Assembly (NCBI GenBank): GCA_017460885.1
Contig: JAFUAB010000053.1
Span: forward strand, 1-49,343
Length of the DNA: 49,343 nucleotides
Reading direction: 5' to 3'
Source: Lachnospiraceae bacterium
GTDB taxonomy: Bacteria > Bacillota > Clostridia > Lachnospirales > Lachnospiraceae
The notes beneath the pieces were generated by a model that was not told the DNA's origin, searched no databases, and saw only the letters and a list, made by a program, of their open reading frames with translations. The position numbers and the translations under genes were made by a program. Shown one piece after another: positions 1-7,547 of this stretch (the stretch's first letter is position 1; every line of letters begins with the position of its first letter).

Positions 1-47
1 GAGGACTGAAAATCCTCGTGTCATTGGTTCGATTCCGATTCCAGGCA
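1..47 (+). tRNA. tRNA-Phe (GAA), 3' part, cut by window start
   Basis: The window opens inside a tRNA. The anticodon stem GAGGA/TCCTC (1-5 with 13-17) closes a 7-base loop, CTGAAAA, with anticodon GAA for phenylalanine. A 5-base variable region follows, then a T arm ATTGG-TTCGATT-CCGAT (23-39), the 3' acceptor strand TCCAGGC (40-46) and discriminator A. The short variable loop rules out a class II tRNA (Leu or Ser). The acceptor 5' strand and D arm lie outside the window. Confidence 0.85.
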
Positions 48-51
48 CTTC

Positions 52-93
52 AACTGATCATTTATCGTTTTGATAGATGATCAGTTTTTTTTA
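52..93 (+). terminator. Rho-independent terminator after tRNA-Phe
   Basis: A perfect inverted repeat, AACTGATCAT (52-61) with ATGATCAGTT (77-86), is extended by inner TATC/GATA pairing and followed by a run of T. It begins 5 bases after the tRNA discriminator base, as expected for a tRNA transcript end. Confidence 0.85.
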
Positions 94-133
94 TTTTCAG
101 GATTTTTCCCTTATAGAAAATAATTGCTTTTAA

Positions 134-139
134 TATAAT
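134..139 (+). promoter_or_regulatory. Possible -10 box upstream of the glycoside hydrolase
   Basis: A TATAAT hexamer lies in A/T-rich sequence after the tRNA terminator. The best-spaced -35 candidate is TTATAG at 111-116, which is weak. This would be the only visible promoter for the small reading frame at 186 and the glycoside hydrolase at 337. Confidence 0.3.
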
Positions 140-185
140 AAGCGAATATGATTTTAATAGTGCTGAATGATGAGTAAACCGTCTA

Positions 186-284
186 ATGAATAAAGACCAT
201 GACGTCAGGGCTCTGGATAATCCGGAGTTTACCACAGAAGAGCTTGCCGCCATAGATGAGGTTCTTGCAGACAAAAACTGGTAG
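186..284 (+). CDS. Small 32-residue reading frame, possible gene remnant
   Basis: The peptide begins MNKDHDVRALDNPEFTTEEL and ends with TGG TAG. No Shine-Dalgarno sequence is visible before the ATG. The stretch LDNPEFTTEEL resembles the 'xxNPxxTxEEx' segment common in BrnA-type antitoxins and related short regulators, but the product is far shorter than BrnA and no toxin partner is adjacent. It may be a decayed remnant or a short independent peptide. The resemblance comes from memory of the motif, not an alignment. Confidence 0.25.
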   Translation: MNKDHDVRALDNPEFTTEELAAIDEVLADKNW

Positions 285-336
285 GTCAGACAGGAGTATC
301 CTGTATGCTGTATTGATTTTGATAAATGGAGGTAAT

Positions 337-1773
337 ATGGAAAAAAATAATAAGTTTTACGGTATTCACATGGGCAAGGCCAGGCTGGCCCTTGATCTTT
401 CCGACGGAAGTGAACGAGGTGAGTATGTCGGTCAGGATTACATCCTGCATACGCTCGGACGCCCTCATCGCAACATTAATCTGATGTATACCTATTATCC
501 TAAGGATAAGGAGTGGCCGGCCCGCATTTCCGAAGCATGTAAGGATATGGAGGTCAATTTCGCATGGGACTATCCCTATGATGACTATTTTCCTTACGGT
601 GCGAACGGAGAGCCTTTCGAAAGCATGAAGGATGTCAGGCGCCACGGTCAGGATGTGACATTGACACTTACTATCGACTGCTCTCTGGATGATGATACGC
701 TGAGGCGGGTTGCCAGAGAGCTTCGTCCCTATGGCCGAATGAGACTGCGTATTAACCATGAGTGTGTGGGGGATTGGTTTACCCACAACAAGCGATTCAG
801 TCATAAGGAGATCTCCGATTTCTTTGTAAGGTTTACGGACATTATCCACGAAGAGGCTCCCAACGTTAAGACGGTATTCTGTGCCGGATTTGCCACCGAA
901 AAGGACGGTAAGGTTGACAGTGAGGATGAGTACGCTGATGCCTACAAGGCAGCAGACGTATGGAGCGGTGACCGCTATCTGGCTCTTAATTTCGGATGGC
1001 CCTACGATATAGCGGAAAAGGACGACCACGGGCGCAACACCTTTACACCCACGCAGACCTGTTTTGACCATGCACTTTATACGGCGGAAAGACTGAAAAA
1101 GATCACCGGACAGGACAAACCGTTCGTTATGAGTGAAATGAATGCCGACGGCGACGTGACAGGCCCCCTTCATCAGGGAGAGGTTGTGCTCAGACTGGTT
1201 GATAAGATCAAAAAGAATCAAGCTGACTGGTTTGAGGCTTTTACCTTCTATCAGTTCAGGGATCGCGGCAGACTCGGACTTGAGATAGAGGATCCAAACA
1301 ACAGCAGCGTCGGTATCCCGCAGCCGATCATGAAGGACTACAGGAAACTGCTTAATGATCCTTACTGTACACCGGAGTATAAGTCATCCGGTGAGAAGGA
1401 CTTCCCCATCAGGCTCAGGTGGGGCGGAGCCGAGGATGCGGACGGTATCGCTATGAGGATTAGATTTGACCACAGCCCCGAGTTCTGTGAGATCGCTTTT
1501 GAAGGCGATGATGTTGAGCTTTCACTTATGATGGAGCTGAACGGTCATTGGTTTTATAAGGCTCCCGGAACGAAGCGTGTGGATATGATGTCTGCATTTT
1601 TTGATGATCCGGTCGGAGACGGTACCGAGCTTGAGATTAAGATATTTGCCACTCCTGCGGATGGCGTGAATGTTGATGACGGCAGCGATGACTGGGCGGA
1701 GAATTACTATGCCACACTCACACAGATGCCGGAATTCCGTATCAGATACGAACCCGTGAGTGTCGTTGAGTGA
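337..1773 (+). CDS. Putative retaining glycoside hydrolase, clan GH-A-like TIM barrel
   Basis: The 478-residue protein starts at ATG 337, which has a GGAGG ribosome site just upstream; the open frame extends further 5' but has no site there. No signal peptide is present, so it is probably cytoplasmic and acts on imported oligosaccharides. The segment RLRINHECVGDWF places an Asn-His-Glu at E142, matching the acid/base position after strand 4 in clan GH-A. VMSEMNADG places a glutamate at E267 where the strand 7 nucleophile is expected. About 110 C-terminal residues look like a separate beta-rich domain. Family and substrate cannot be assigned by eye; GH26, GH39 or an unclassified family are all possible. 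It appears to be transcribed alone after the tRNA terminator. The end of the gene is echoed 60 bp downstream (1801-1862). Confidence 0.6.
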   Translation: MEKNNKFYGIHMGKARLALDLSDGSERGEYVGQDYILHTLGRPHRNINLMYTYYPKDKEWPARISEACKDMEVNFAWDYPYDDYFPYGANGEPFESMKDVRRHGQDVTLTLTIDCSLDDDTLRRVARELRPYGRMRLRINHECVGDWFTHNKRFSHKEISDFFVRFTDIIHEEAPNVKTVFCAGFATEKDGKVDSEDEYADAYKAADVWSGDRYLALNFGWPYDIAEKDDHGRNTFTPTQTCFDHALYTAERLKKITGQDKPFVMSEMNADGDVTGPLHQGEVVLRLVDKIKKNQADWFEAFTFYQFRDRGRLGLEIEDPNNSSVGIPQPIMKDYRKLLNDPYCTPEYKSSGEKDFPIRLRWGGAEDADGIAMRIRFDHSPEFCEIAFEGDDVELSLMMELNGHWFYKAPGTKRVDMMSAFFDDPVGDGTELEIKIFATPADGVNVDDGSDDWAENYYATLTQMPEFRIRYEPVSVVE

Positions 1774-1862
1774 CCGGGCTAAGCATAATCGCAGCATAAA
1801 ATCATATTCGATCCCGTGGCTGTTGTTGAGTGACGTCCATCCGGGAGGCGTAATGCAGCGAT
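1741..1862 (+). repeat. 60-bp tandem duplication of the glycoside hydrolase 3' end
   Basis: Bases 1741-1774 (last codons and stop of the hydrolase) match 1801-1834 at 28 of 34 positions, exactly 60 bp apart and in the same frame. The first copy reads YEPVSVVE-stop and the second FDPVAVVE-stop. Similarity continues more weakly after the stops (CCGGG...TAAT...GCAGC in both). Differences include synonymous and conservative changes, as expected for diverged paralogues rather than a fresh duplication. Confidence 0.6.
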
Positions 1863-2171
1863 ATACCTAAATGAAATAGTAATATCAAATTATTGGTATA
1901 AGTAACAATTTTATTTGCTTAAAACTATGAAAAAATGCTAAAAAAGGAGAGCAAAACAGCGTATTACGTGATATAATCTGTTTTCGGACAAGCCCAAATA
2001 AAAATGGTATCGGAGATTGGAAATACATTCGGGAACTTCCGTACAAACCGCTTTTCCGGCCATTGTAATCGGGATTGACAAATAAATGCTGACTGCAAAG
2101 GATCGCTTCCGGGTATGCCATAATTGATATTTCGGGGTTAGAGGTCGGTACCTGAGCAAGAAGGAGGAACT
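1774..2171 (+). other. 398-bp intergenic region with candidate promoter and long leader
   Basis: After the duplicated tail this stretch is A/T-rich. It holds an extended -10, TGATATAAT, at 1969-1977 without a good -35, which would give a leader of about 190 bases before the ECF S-component gene. The leader (about 1984-2160) has several short complementary segments, but I could not match it to the TPP, FMN, cobalamin, preQ1, THF, ZTP or molybdenum cofactor riboswitch patterns. No convincing gene is present. Confidence 0.4.
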
Positions 2172-2753
2172 ATGAAAATTGAAAAAAGTACTGTACCGTT
2201 AACGAAACAGATAGCTGTTTCGGCTATTCTGCTTGCAATCTGTATTGCAAGCCAGTTTTTGAAGAACCTGAGTGTCTACATCACCGGACCGATCATTAAC
2301 CTGTGCCTGATACTGGCGGTTATGATGGCTGGTCTGACCTGGGGGATCGTACTGTCTGTCATCACGCCCGTTACGGCCTTTCTCATTGCGGCTAGTCCCG
2401 TTATGCAGGCGGTTCCGGGAATCATTCCGCTGATCATGTGCGGAAATATAGTGCTGGTTGTAATGGTCGCACTGTTTTTCCAGCCGGCGATCACGCACCG
2501 CAGGCCGCTGTTCAGCCCGCGTTCGATAGTTGCAGCGATCCTCTGTGCACTTGCCAAGGGATTATTCATGGGACTGACCATAGCGCTTTGGCTTCTGCCG
2601 ACATTTATACCTGCCGAGAGTCCTTTGAGAGGCAAGATGGGCGTGTTCCGGATGACATTTTCCGTTACGCAGTTTGTGACCGCGATCATCGGATTCGTAT
2701 ATTTCTTCATCATATGGACCCCTCTCAAAAAAGCGGTCGTCAAAGAACAGTAG
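2172..2753 (+). CDS. ECF transporter S component, substrate unknown
   Basis: This 193-residue, strongly hydrophobic protein has about five to six membrane segments, matching the size and shape of energy-coupling-factor substrate-binding (S) components. The N-terminal part, with QFLKNLSVYITGPIINL followed by a glycine-containing helix and a PVTAFLI turn, is typical of S components in Clostridia. Such proteins capture a vitamin or metal and work with a shared EcfT-EcfA-EcfA' module encoded elsewhere; none of those genes is here. AAGGAGGAAC precedes the ATG. The long leader and separate promoter suggest its own regulation. The substrate cannot be read from the sequence. Confidence 0.7.
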   Translation: MKIEKSTVPLTKQIAVSAILLAICIASQFLKNLSVYITGPIINLCLILAVMMAGLTWGIVLSVITPVTAFLIAASPVMQAVPGIIPLIMCGNIVLVVMVALFFQPAITHRRPLFSPRSIVAAILCALAKGLFMGLTIALWLLPTFIPAESPLRGKMGVFRMTFSVTQFVTAIIGFVYFFIIWTPLKKAVVKEQ

Positions 2754-2952
2754 AAGCGGAAGGTCGAAGACCTCAGAAGCATCTCAGGATGTGATAAGTT
2801 CGTTATCGGGCAGGATAGGAATGCTGGACGGTATATCGTCGAAGGTGGTATATGCCGGCTGACGGAACAGCCTAAGGATCGGCTGATATTTTTTGACAGA
2901 TCGATCAATCCGGCATTTCACTGAATTTCTAAATCATTTTGCTAACAGGAAG

Positions 2953-2986
2953 CTCTCAAGGGCCTGCTGCTCTTGGGAGTCTTTTT
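2953..2986 (+). terminator. Rho-independent terminator
   Basis: A 10-bp stem, CTCTCAAGGG (2953-2962) with CTCTTGGGAG (2970-2979) and two G-T pairs, is followed by TCTTTTT. It separates the ECF S-component transcript from the hydrogenase-chemoreceptor gene, so the two are not one simple operon. Confidence 0.8.
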
Positions 2987-3035
2987 ACGGACACATACCG
3001 TGTGCAATTAATGCATCTTAAGGAGGAGCTTGAAA

Positions 3036-4997
3036 ATGAATGAATCATTAGTGTTTACCAATGACAATTGCGTTGGCTGCAACAAGTGTATAAACGCCTG
3101 CAGCTGTATGGGAGCGTGCGTATCGGATACGCCGGACGGAAGCGGAGTATCCCGTATACATGTTGACGGTGACAGGTGTATCGCATGCGGTGCATGCATG
3201 GATGCCTGCGAACACGGTGCAAGGGAGTTCAGGGATGACACAGAAAGATTCTTCTCGGATCTCAAAAAGGGTGAAGCCGTATCAGTGCTGATCGCCCCTG
3301 CGTTCAAGGCCAATTATCCCCGTGAATATGAGAGAGTCCTCGGAGGGCTTAAGAAGCTCGGCGTGAAGCGCTTCATCAGTGTTTCGTTCGGAGCCGATAT
3401 CACGACCTGGGGCTATATCAAATATATCCAGACACACAATTATCTGGGAGGTATCTCACAGCCCTGTCCCGCGGTGGTGGGCTATATCGAGCGTTATCTT
3501 CCGGAGCTTATCCCTATGCTTTTTCCGGTACAGAGCCCCCTGATGTGTGCAGCGGTTTATGCGCGTAAGGAGCTCGGGATCAGGGACAAGCTTGCATTCA
3601 TCAGTCCCTGCATAGCCAAGAAGATGGAGATAGATGACCCTAATAACAAGGGACTGGTAAACTACAACGTTACCTTCGATCATCTGATGAGATACGTAAA
3701 GGAGAATAAGATCAGCGGTGAGCCCTGTTCCGATGAAATAGAATACGGACTCGGATCGATCTATCCCACTCCCGGCGGACTCAAGGAGAATGTGTACTGG
3801 CTGCTCGGCGAGAGCGTGTTCATCCGCCAGATCGAGGGCGAAAAGAGAATGTATCATTTCCTGGAGAAGAATAAGGACCGGATCAAGGGCAAAAAGACTC
3901 CTTTCCTCTTTATCGATGCACTTAACTGCGAAGACGGATGTCTGTACGGTACCGGTACGAATGATGAGGTCGCTTCGACTGATGATACGCTCTACAATAT
4001 CCTGAACATTCGTGAGAGCGTTAAGAAGAAAAACAGGAAGGACAAAGGAGCCTGGGCCTCGAGACTCACTCCCGAAAAGCGCCTCGAGGCTTTAAACAAA
4101 CAGTTTGAAAAACTCAACCTGAACGACTATCTCAGACATTATACGGACAGATCCGCCAATTGCAGGATAAACAGACCCGGCGACAGAGAGCTTGAAGCGA
4201 TATTTACGGATATGAACAAGCTGACACCGGAATCGCGCAGGATCAACTGTTCCTGCTGCGGATATGATACATGCCGCGATATGGCGACCGCTATCTATAA
4301 CGGCTTTAATCACAGGGAAAACTGTGTACATTACCTTAAAGGACTTGTAGAGTCGGAAAAGGTTGAAGCCCAGGAACTTGTGGAAAGAGAGAGAGCTGCC
4401 CTGGATGCACAGAGAGTCAGTCTGTCGGATACCATAGCCGAGGTCAATAAGCATTTTGAGGGACTGCAGGAATCCATAGACGGAATGGTCAGCGGCAACA
4501 CCGCCAACGCCGAGGAGAGTTCGGAGATCTCCGCAGATGTAAGTAATGTGGAAGAGTTCTGCCGCTCACTGGATGAGTCTATGCACGGAATAATGGCGGC
4601 TCTTCAGGAGCTTGAAGCCAATAACAACAAGGTCGTTGATATAGCGTCGCAGACCAATCTGCTGGCATTGAACGCCAGTATCGAAGCCGCACGTGCAGGC
4701 GAGGCCGGCAGAGGCTTTGCCGTTGTTGCCGGTGAGATCAATTCACTTGCGACCAATTCAAGAGAAACCGCCAATGAGAGCAGTCAGAGCAATCTGCAGA
4801 TACGAAACTCCATAGAAAGGATTGTCGAAGATACAAAGAATCTGCTGAATGTGGTTTCGGGAGTCAATACCCGTACACAGAATCTGGCCGCCTCCTCGGA
4901 GGAGATTTCTGCCGGAGCCTCTATGATCACCGAGATCGTAGCAAGAGTAAAAAGGGAACTGAATCAGCTGGAACAGCAGTCTCAGCAGATCGATTGA
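3036..4997 (+). CDS. [FeFe]-hydrogenase-like sensor fused to a chemoreceptor signalling domain
   Basis: This 653-residue soluble protein has four parts. Residues 12-58 hold two 4Fe-4S motifs (C12-C15-C18-C22 and C48-C51-C54-C58). Residues about 75-330 form an [FeFe]-hydrogenase H-cluster-like domain keeping four ligand-type cysteines: C144 in SQPCPAVV, C192 in ISPCIAKK, and C298 and C302 in NCEDGC. Residues about 400-435 add a Cys-rich Fe-S domain (C405, C407, C408, C413). Residues about 440-653 are a methyl-accepting chemotaxis signalling hairpin with [20 protein letters not shown]. There are no membrane segments or HAMP domain. The SQPCP form of the first H-cluster motif resembles putative sensory hydrogenases (HydS-like, groups C and D) rather than catalytic enzymes. 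The inference is an H2 or redox sensor speaking to CheA. ATG 3036 is chosen because AAGGAGG lies 7-8 bases upstream; the TTG at 3030 is too close. Confidence 0.85.
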   Translation: MNESLVFTNDNCVGCNKCINACSCMGACVSDTPDGSGVSRIHVDGDRCIACGACMDACEHGAREFRDDTERFFSDLKKGEAVSVLIAPAFKANYPREYERVLGGLKKLGVKRFISVSFGADITTWGYIKYIQTHNYLGGISQPCPAVVGYIERYLPELIPMLFPVQSPLMCAAVYARKELGIRDKLAFISPCIAKKMEIDDPNNKGLVNYNVTFDHLMRYVKENKISGEPCSDEIEYGLGSIYPTPGGLKENVYWLLGESVFIRQIEGEKRMYHFLEKNKDRIKGKKTPFLFIDALNCEDGCLYGTGTNDEVASTDDTLYNILNIRESVKKKNRKDKGAWASRLTPEKRLEALNKQFEKLNLNDYLRHYTDRSANCRINRPGDRELEAIFTDMNKLTPESRRINCSCCGYDTCRDMATAIYNGFNHRENCVHYLKGLVESEKVEAQELVERERAALDAQRVSLSDTIAEVNKHFEGLQESIDGMVSGNTANAEESSEISADVSNVEEFCRSLDESMHGIMAALQELEANNNKVVDIASQTNLLALNASIEAARAGEAGRGFAVVAGEINSLATNSRETANESSQSNLQIRNSIERIVEDTKNLLNVVSGVNTRTQNLAASSEEISAGASMITEIVARVKRELNQLEQQSQQID

Positions 4998-5057
4998 CCG
5001 ATGGTCGGTATCGTTGTATCATAAACGATATTAGCAATTGTTTGCTTTATTGGTATT

Positions 5058-5720
5058 ATGATATCCTCCACAGAAGAACGCGAATCAATATTTCTAAATG
5101 AGTACCTGATGGCGGCGGCATGTATTTTTGCCGTTGTCACCAGTCTTATTCTGCTGATCTTTTTTCGCAGCGAAGCCAATATCTTTTCAACCTTCGAGAT
5201 ACTGATCAAGATGATAACGGCTGTCAGCATGTTTTTCGCTTTCAGGCACTATAACTGGGATGTGGCAAAGGGGCTGATGGGCGGAGTTCTTTTCAGTCTT
5301 ATGTATCAGGAAGCCTACTTTGTCCTTGACAGACTGTGGGGCGAGCAGGATTTTGATATATATCTGGTGGCCGGAGTACAGGGAAGTCTTTACCTTGCGG
5401 CTGCGGGCATGTCCTTTCTCATGACCATCGTTATCACTATCAACCACTTTCACATCTGTTACGGATTGCACGGTACTCCCCAGAATGTCATCTTTAACCG
5501 TGTGGCGATCATATTTAAATTCGGTGTGTACATCATGCTTCTTGCTGCCAACAGCCGGCTTGGGTTTTCACCGTCGATCCTGTGGAAAAACGCTCTGCAG
5601 TACCTGACGGACATGGCTGTTTTGTTGCTGACGGTCAGCATAGAGTCCCAGTTTGACTCATTCAAACTGCTGCGTCAGGAGCTTATGATGTCCAAGCGCA
5701 AAAAGGAAAAAGAGCAATGA
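5058..5720 (+). CDS. Multi-pass membrane protein of unknown function
   Basis: This 220-residue protein has about five to six hydrophobic helices (roughly residues 17-37, 45-63, 72-86, 103-130, 147-166 and 180-197) and a basic tail ending KRKKEKEQ. No motif was recognised. Its stop overlaps the start of the next gene (ATGA), so the pair is translationally coupled. ATG 5058 has no clear Shine-Dalgarno sequence, and a later ATG near 5109 is an alternative start. The next gene also begins with membrane helices, so the two may form a membrane complex. Confidence 0.65.
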   Translation: MISSTEERESIFLNEYLMAAACIFAVVTSLILLIFFRSEANIFSTFEILIKMITAVSMFFAFRHYNWDVAKGLMGGVLFSLMYQEAYFVLDRLWGEQDFDIYLVAGVQGSLYLAAAGMSFLMTIVITINHFHICYGLHGTPQNVIFNRVAIIFKFGVYIMLLAANSRLGFSPSILWKNALQYLTDMAVLLLTVSIESQFDSFKLLRQELMMSKRKKEKEQ

Positions 5721-6694
5721 GTATGAAAGAACGCCTTTTCGGAATATGGCTTATGGCAATGGCGCTTCTGTCGCTGTGGGCGTATACGGCCTTTTTTGTC
5801 GCTCAGATGTGGTTAAACATATTGCATGCCGTATATCTTTCACTTGCGATACTCCAGTTTGTTGCGCTTAACCTGTATCTCTGGGGCCCCGAAAAGCTTA
5901 CTTTCGGGCCTCTTAAGGTGCTGTACAGGATTTTTTACGCATCTTCTTTTCTTGTGATACCTTCCTTCGTATTTATCTTTATGGGGCTCATTTCACAATA
6001 TCATATTAATATCCCCGAGAGTATCGACGCATCTGCAATGGCAGCGGAAGAGATCCTGCCGGGGGAGGAGACCGTGATCTATAACACCGGCACCGTATAT
6101 GTTTTCTTTCCGGGTTATTCTGAGGTTGAGCTGGTATGTGACAGGCGTCCTTCCAAATCCGATGATTCGATCGTGTGGTGCAGCGGAGCAGCGTTTCAGC
6201 ATACGGTGAGTCTCGGATTTACGCAGGAAAATGTGGAGGGAGATCATGCGGTCAATGGAGATCTGTACTTAAGTCCTTATAACAAGGATTCTTTTGCGGC
6301 TTTTACTTTTGCGGACGGAGAGTTTTCTTTTGAATTTGATGATCCCTCTGCGGCAGTAAAGAGAGCGGCCGATGCGGGAGGAAGCGGTTTTATGCAGTTC
6401 GGCCTGATCAGGGACGGAGAGACGGTCATGAATTTTGACAGACCGCGGTCGCGCTGCTACAGGACGCTTGCGGAGCTTAACGGACATCTGTGCATCATCG
6501 ATTCGGTCAAGATGCTGCATTTTAATGAATTTATGGATGAACTGCACAGGCTTGGTGTAACCAATGCTGTGTATATGGATATGGGAGCAGGATGGAATTA
6601 TTCATGGTACAGGAGACCCTCGGGGAGGGTTGTGACATTATTCGGACTGCCTGTGCCCTGGTCACATAACTGGGTGGTTTTCAGAGACAGATGA
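5717..6694 (+). CDS. Membrane-anchored protein with phosphodiester glycosidase-like C terminus
   Basis: The 325-residue protein starts with three or so membrane helices (residues about 8-30, 35-58 and 72-100); the remainder is probably extracytoplasmic. The segment RTLAELNGHLCIIDS, then about 15 residues, then GVTNAVYMDMGAG resembles NAGPA/phosphodiester glycosidase domains (PF09992), where an Arg-rich strand, a 'lGv..Al.lDgG' strand and a Gly-rich end are typical. This similarity is inferred by eye. The domain could hydrolyse glycosyl phosphodiesters at the cell surface. It overlaps the upstream gene by 4 bp and is followed 10 bp later by the GNAT gene. Confidence 0.5.
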   Translation: MSMKERLFGIWLMAMALLSLWAYTAFFVAQMWLNILHAVYLSLAILQFVALNLYLWGPEKLTFGPLKVLYRIFYASSFLVIPSFVFIFMGLISQYHINIPESIDASAMAAEEILPGEETVIYNTGTVYVFFPGYSEVELVCDRRPSKSDDSIVWCSGAAFQHTVSLGFTQENVEGDHAVNGDLYLSPYNKDSFAAFTFADGEFSFEFDDPSAAVKRAADAGGSGFMQFGLIRDGETVMNFDRPRSRCYRTLAELNGHLCIIDSVKMLHFNEFMDELHRLGVTNAVYMDMGAGWNYSWYRRPSGRVVTLFGLPVPWSHNWVVFRDR

Positions 6695-6704
6695 GGAGTT
6701 TTGT

Positions 6705-7532
6705 ATGAAAGTAACCAGAATTACCGAAAAAAACAGAGAATTTTTTGAAGAGCTTATTCCCGAGGAGCTGCTTTACAGTGAAGACCACCTTCTTTTGGGA
6801 GCCATCAGTGACGATGATGAGGCCTGCGCGGCTCTGGCGGTGGAAGCCTTCGAATCCCTGGCCCTGATAAGGTGGTTATATACCGATCCCGATGTGCGCG
6901 AACAGGGTGCGGCGACGGCGATGATGGATGTTCTGACATCGATCCTGAAGCATACTGAGATTGAAGGTATTGAGATAGACTTTGAAGACAGAGCCGGGGG
7001 GCTTGATGATTTTCTGACGGATTACGGATTTCTTGTGGGAAGTGATCCCGGCATCTACAAAGTCCCCATCGCAGATCTCGTATACGGAGCCGTGATCGAA
7101 GAGCTGGCCGAAAACGACAGGTACGAAAAAAGGATACATCCGCTTTCTGACGGAGATATAGGCAAAAAGACCGTCGAATTCGTGCAGAGATACGGCATGG
7201 ATCCGACATATCTTACCGGGATATCCCTGAGGTACAGCTTTTCCGCTGTGGACGAGGATGGTAATATCTCATGCTGTATCCTGATAAGGGAGCGAAACGA
7301 AGGGGATCTTGATGTGGCTTATATGGCTTCCGACGGATCTTTCCAGCTGCTCGCCTCCACACTTTGCGCGGTATATGATGTGATACTGGAGGATAACAGG
7401 ACAGAGGGGTATATAACTTTTACCGACCGGACGGATAAGGCCGTTGAAATAATAGAGAAACTCACCGGCGCAGACAGTGAAGAATACCGCATCCCGGGAA
7501 GAAAACACGGGATCATGCTTAATCTTATATAG
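6705..7532 (+). CDS. GNAT-family N-acetyltransferase
   Basis: This 275-residue cytoplasmic protein has an N-terminal GNAT domain. The acetyl-CoA binding strand-loop-helix is seen as IRWLYTDPDVREQGAATAMM (residues about 54-73), where REQGAA matches the R/Q-x-x-G-x-G/A motif. Residues about 145-275 look like a second, degenerate GNAT half with no clear pyrophosphate loop, a layout common in double-GNAT proteins. GATGAGGAG precedes the ATG. It lies 10 bp after the membrane glycosidase-like gene and 15 bp before the giant gene, suggesting one transcript. The acceptor substrate is unknown. Confidence 0.7.
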   Translation: MKVTRITEKNREFFEELIPEELLYSEDHLLLGAISDDDEACAALAVEAFESLALIRWLYTDPDVREQGAATAMMDVLTSILKHTEIEGIEIDFEDRAGGLDDFLTDYGFLVGSDPGIYKVPIADLVYGAVIEELAENDRYEKRIHPLSDGDIGKKTVEFVQRYGMDPTYLTGISLRYSFSAVDEDGNISCCILIRERNEGDLDVAYMASDGSFQLLASTLCAVYDVILEDNRTEGYITFTDRTDKAVEIIEKLTGADSEEYRIPGRKHGIMLNLI

Positions 7533-7547
7533 TATAGGAGAATAATT

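Noticed and set aside
286-1221. Long antisense frame inside the glycoside hydrolase gene
   Set aside because: It is fully opposed to a gene with clear catalytic motifs and a good ribosome site, and its own translation shows no domain or start site. It is a codon-bias shadow.
2276-2908. Long frames on both strands over the ECF S-component gene
   Set aside because: The forward frame at 2172 has membrane helices of the right family and AAGGAGG; the others encode low-quality Ser/Thr or His-rich sequence.
2754-2952. Spacer after the S-component gene tested as a riboswitch for the hydrogenase-chemoreceptor gene
   Set aside because: The terminator at 2953 follows it, but the short stems (for example CAGCC/GGCTG near 2863-2885) do not fit any class I could recall, and similar stems are common by chance.
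3030-3035. TTG 3030 as start of the hydrogenase-chemoreceptor protein
   Set aside because: It lies only one or two bases after the AAGGAGGAG site; ATG 3036 has proper spacing.
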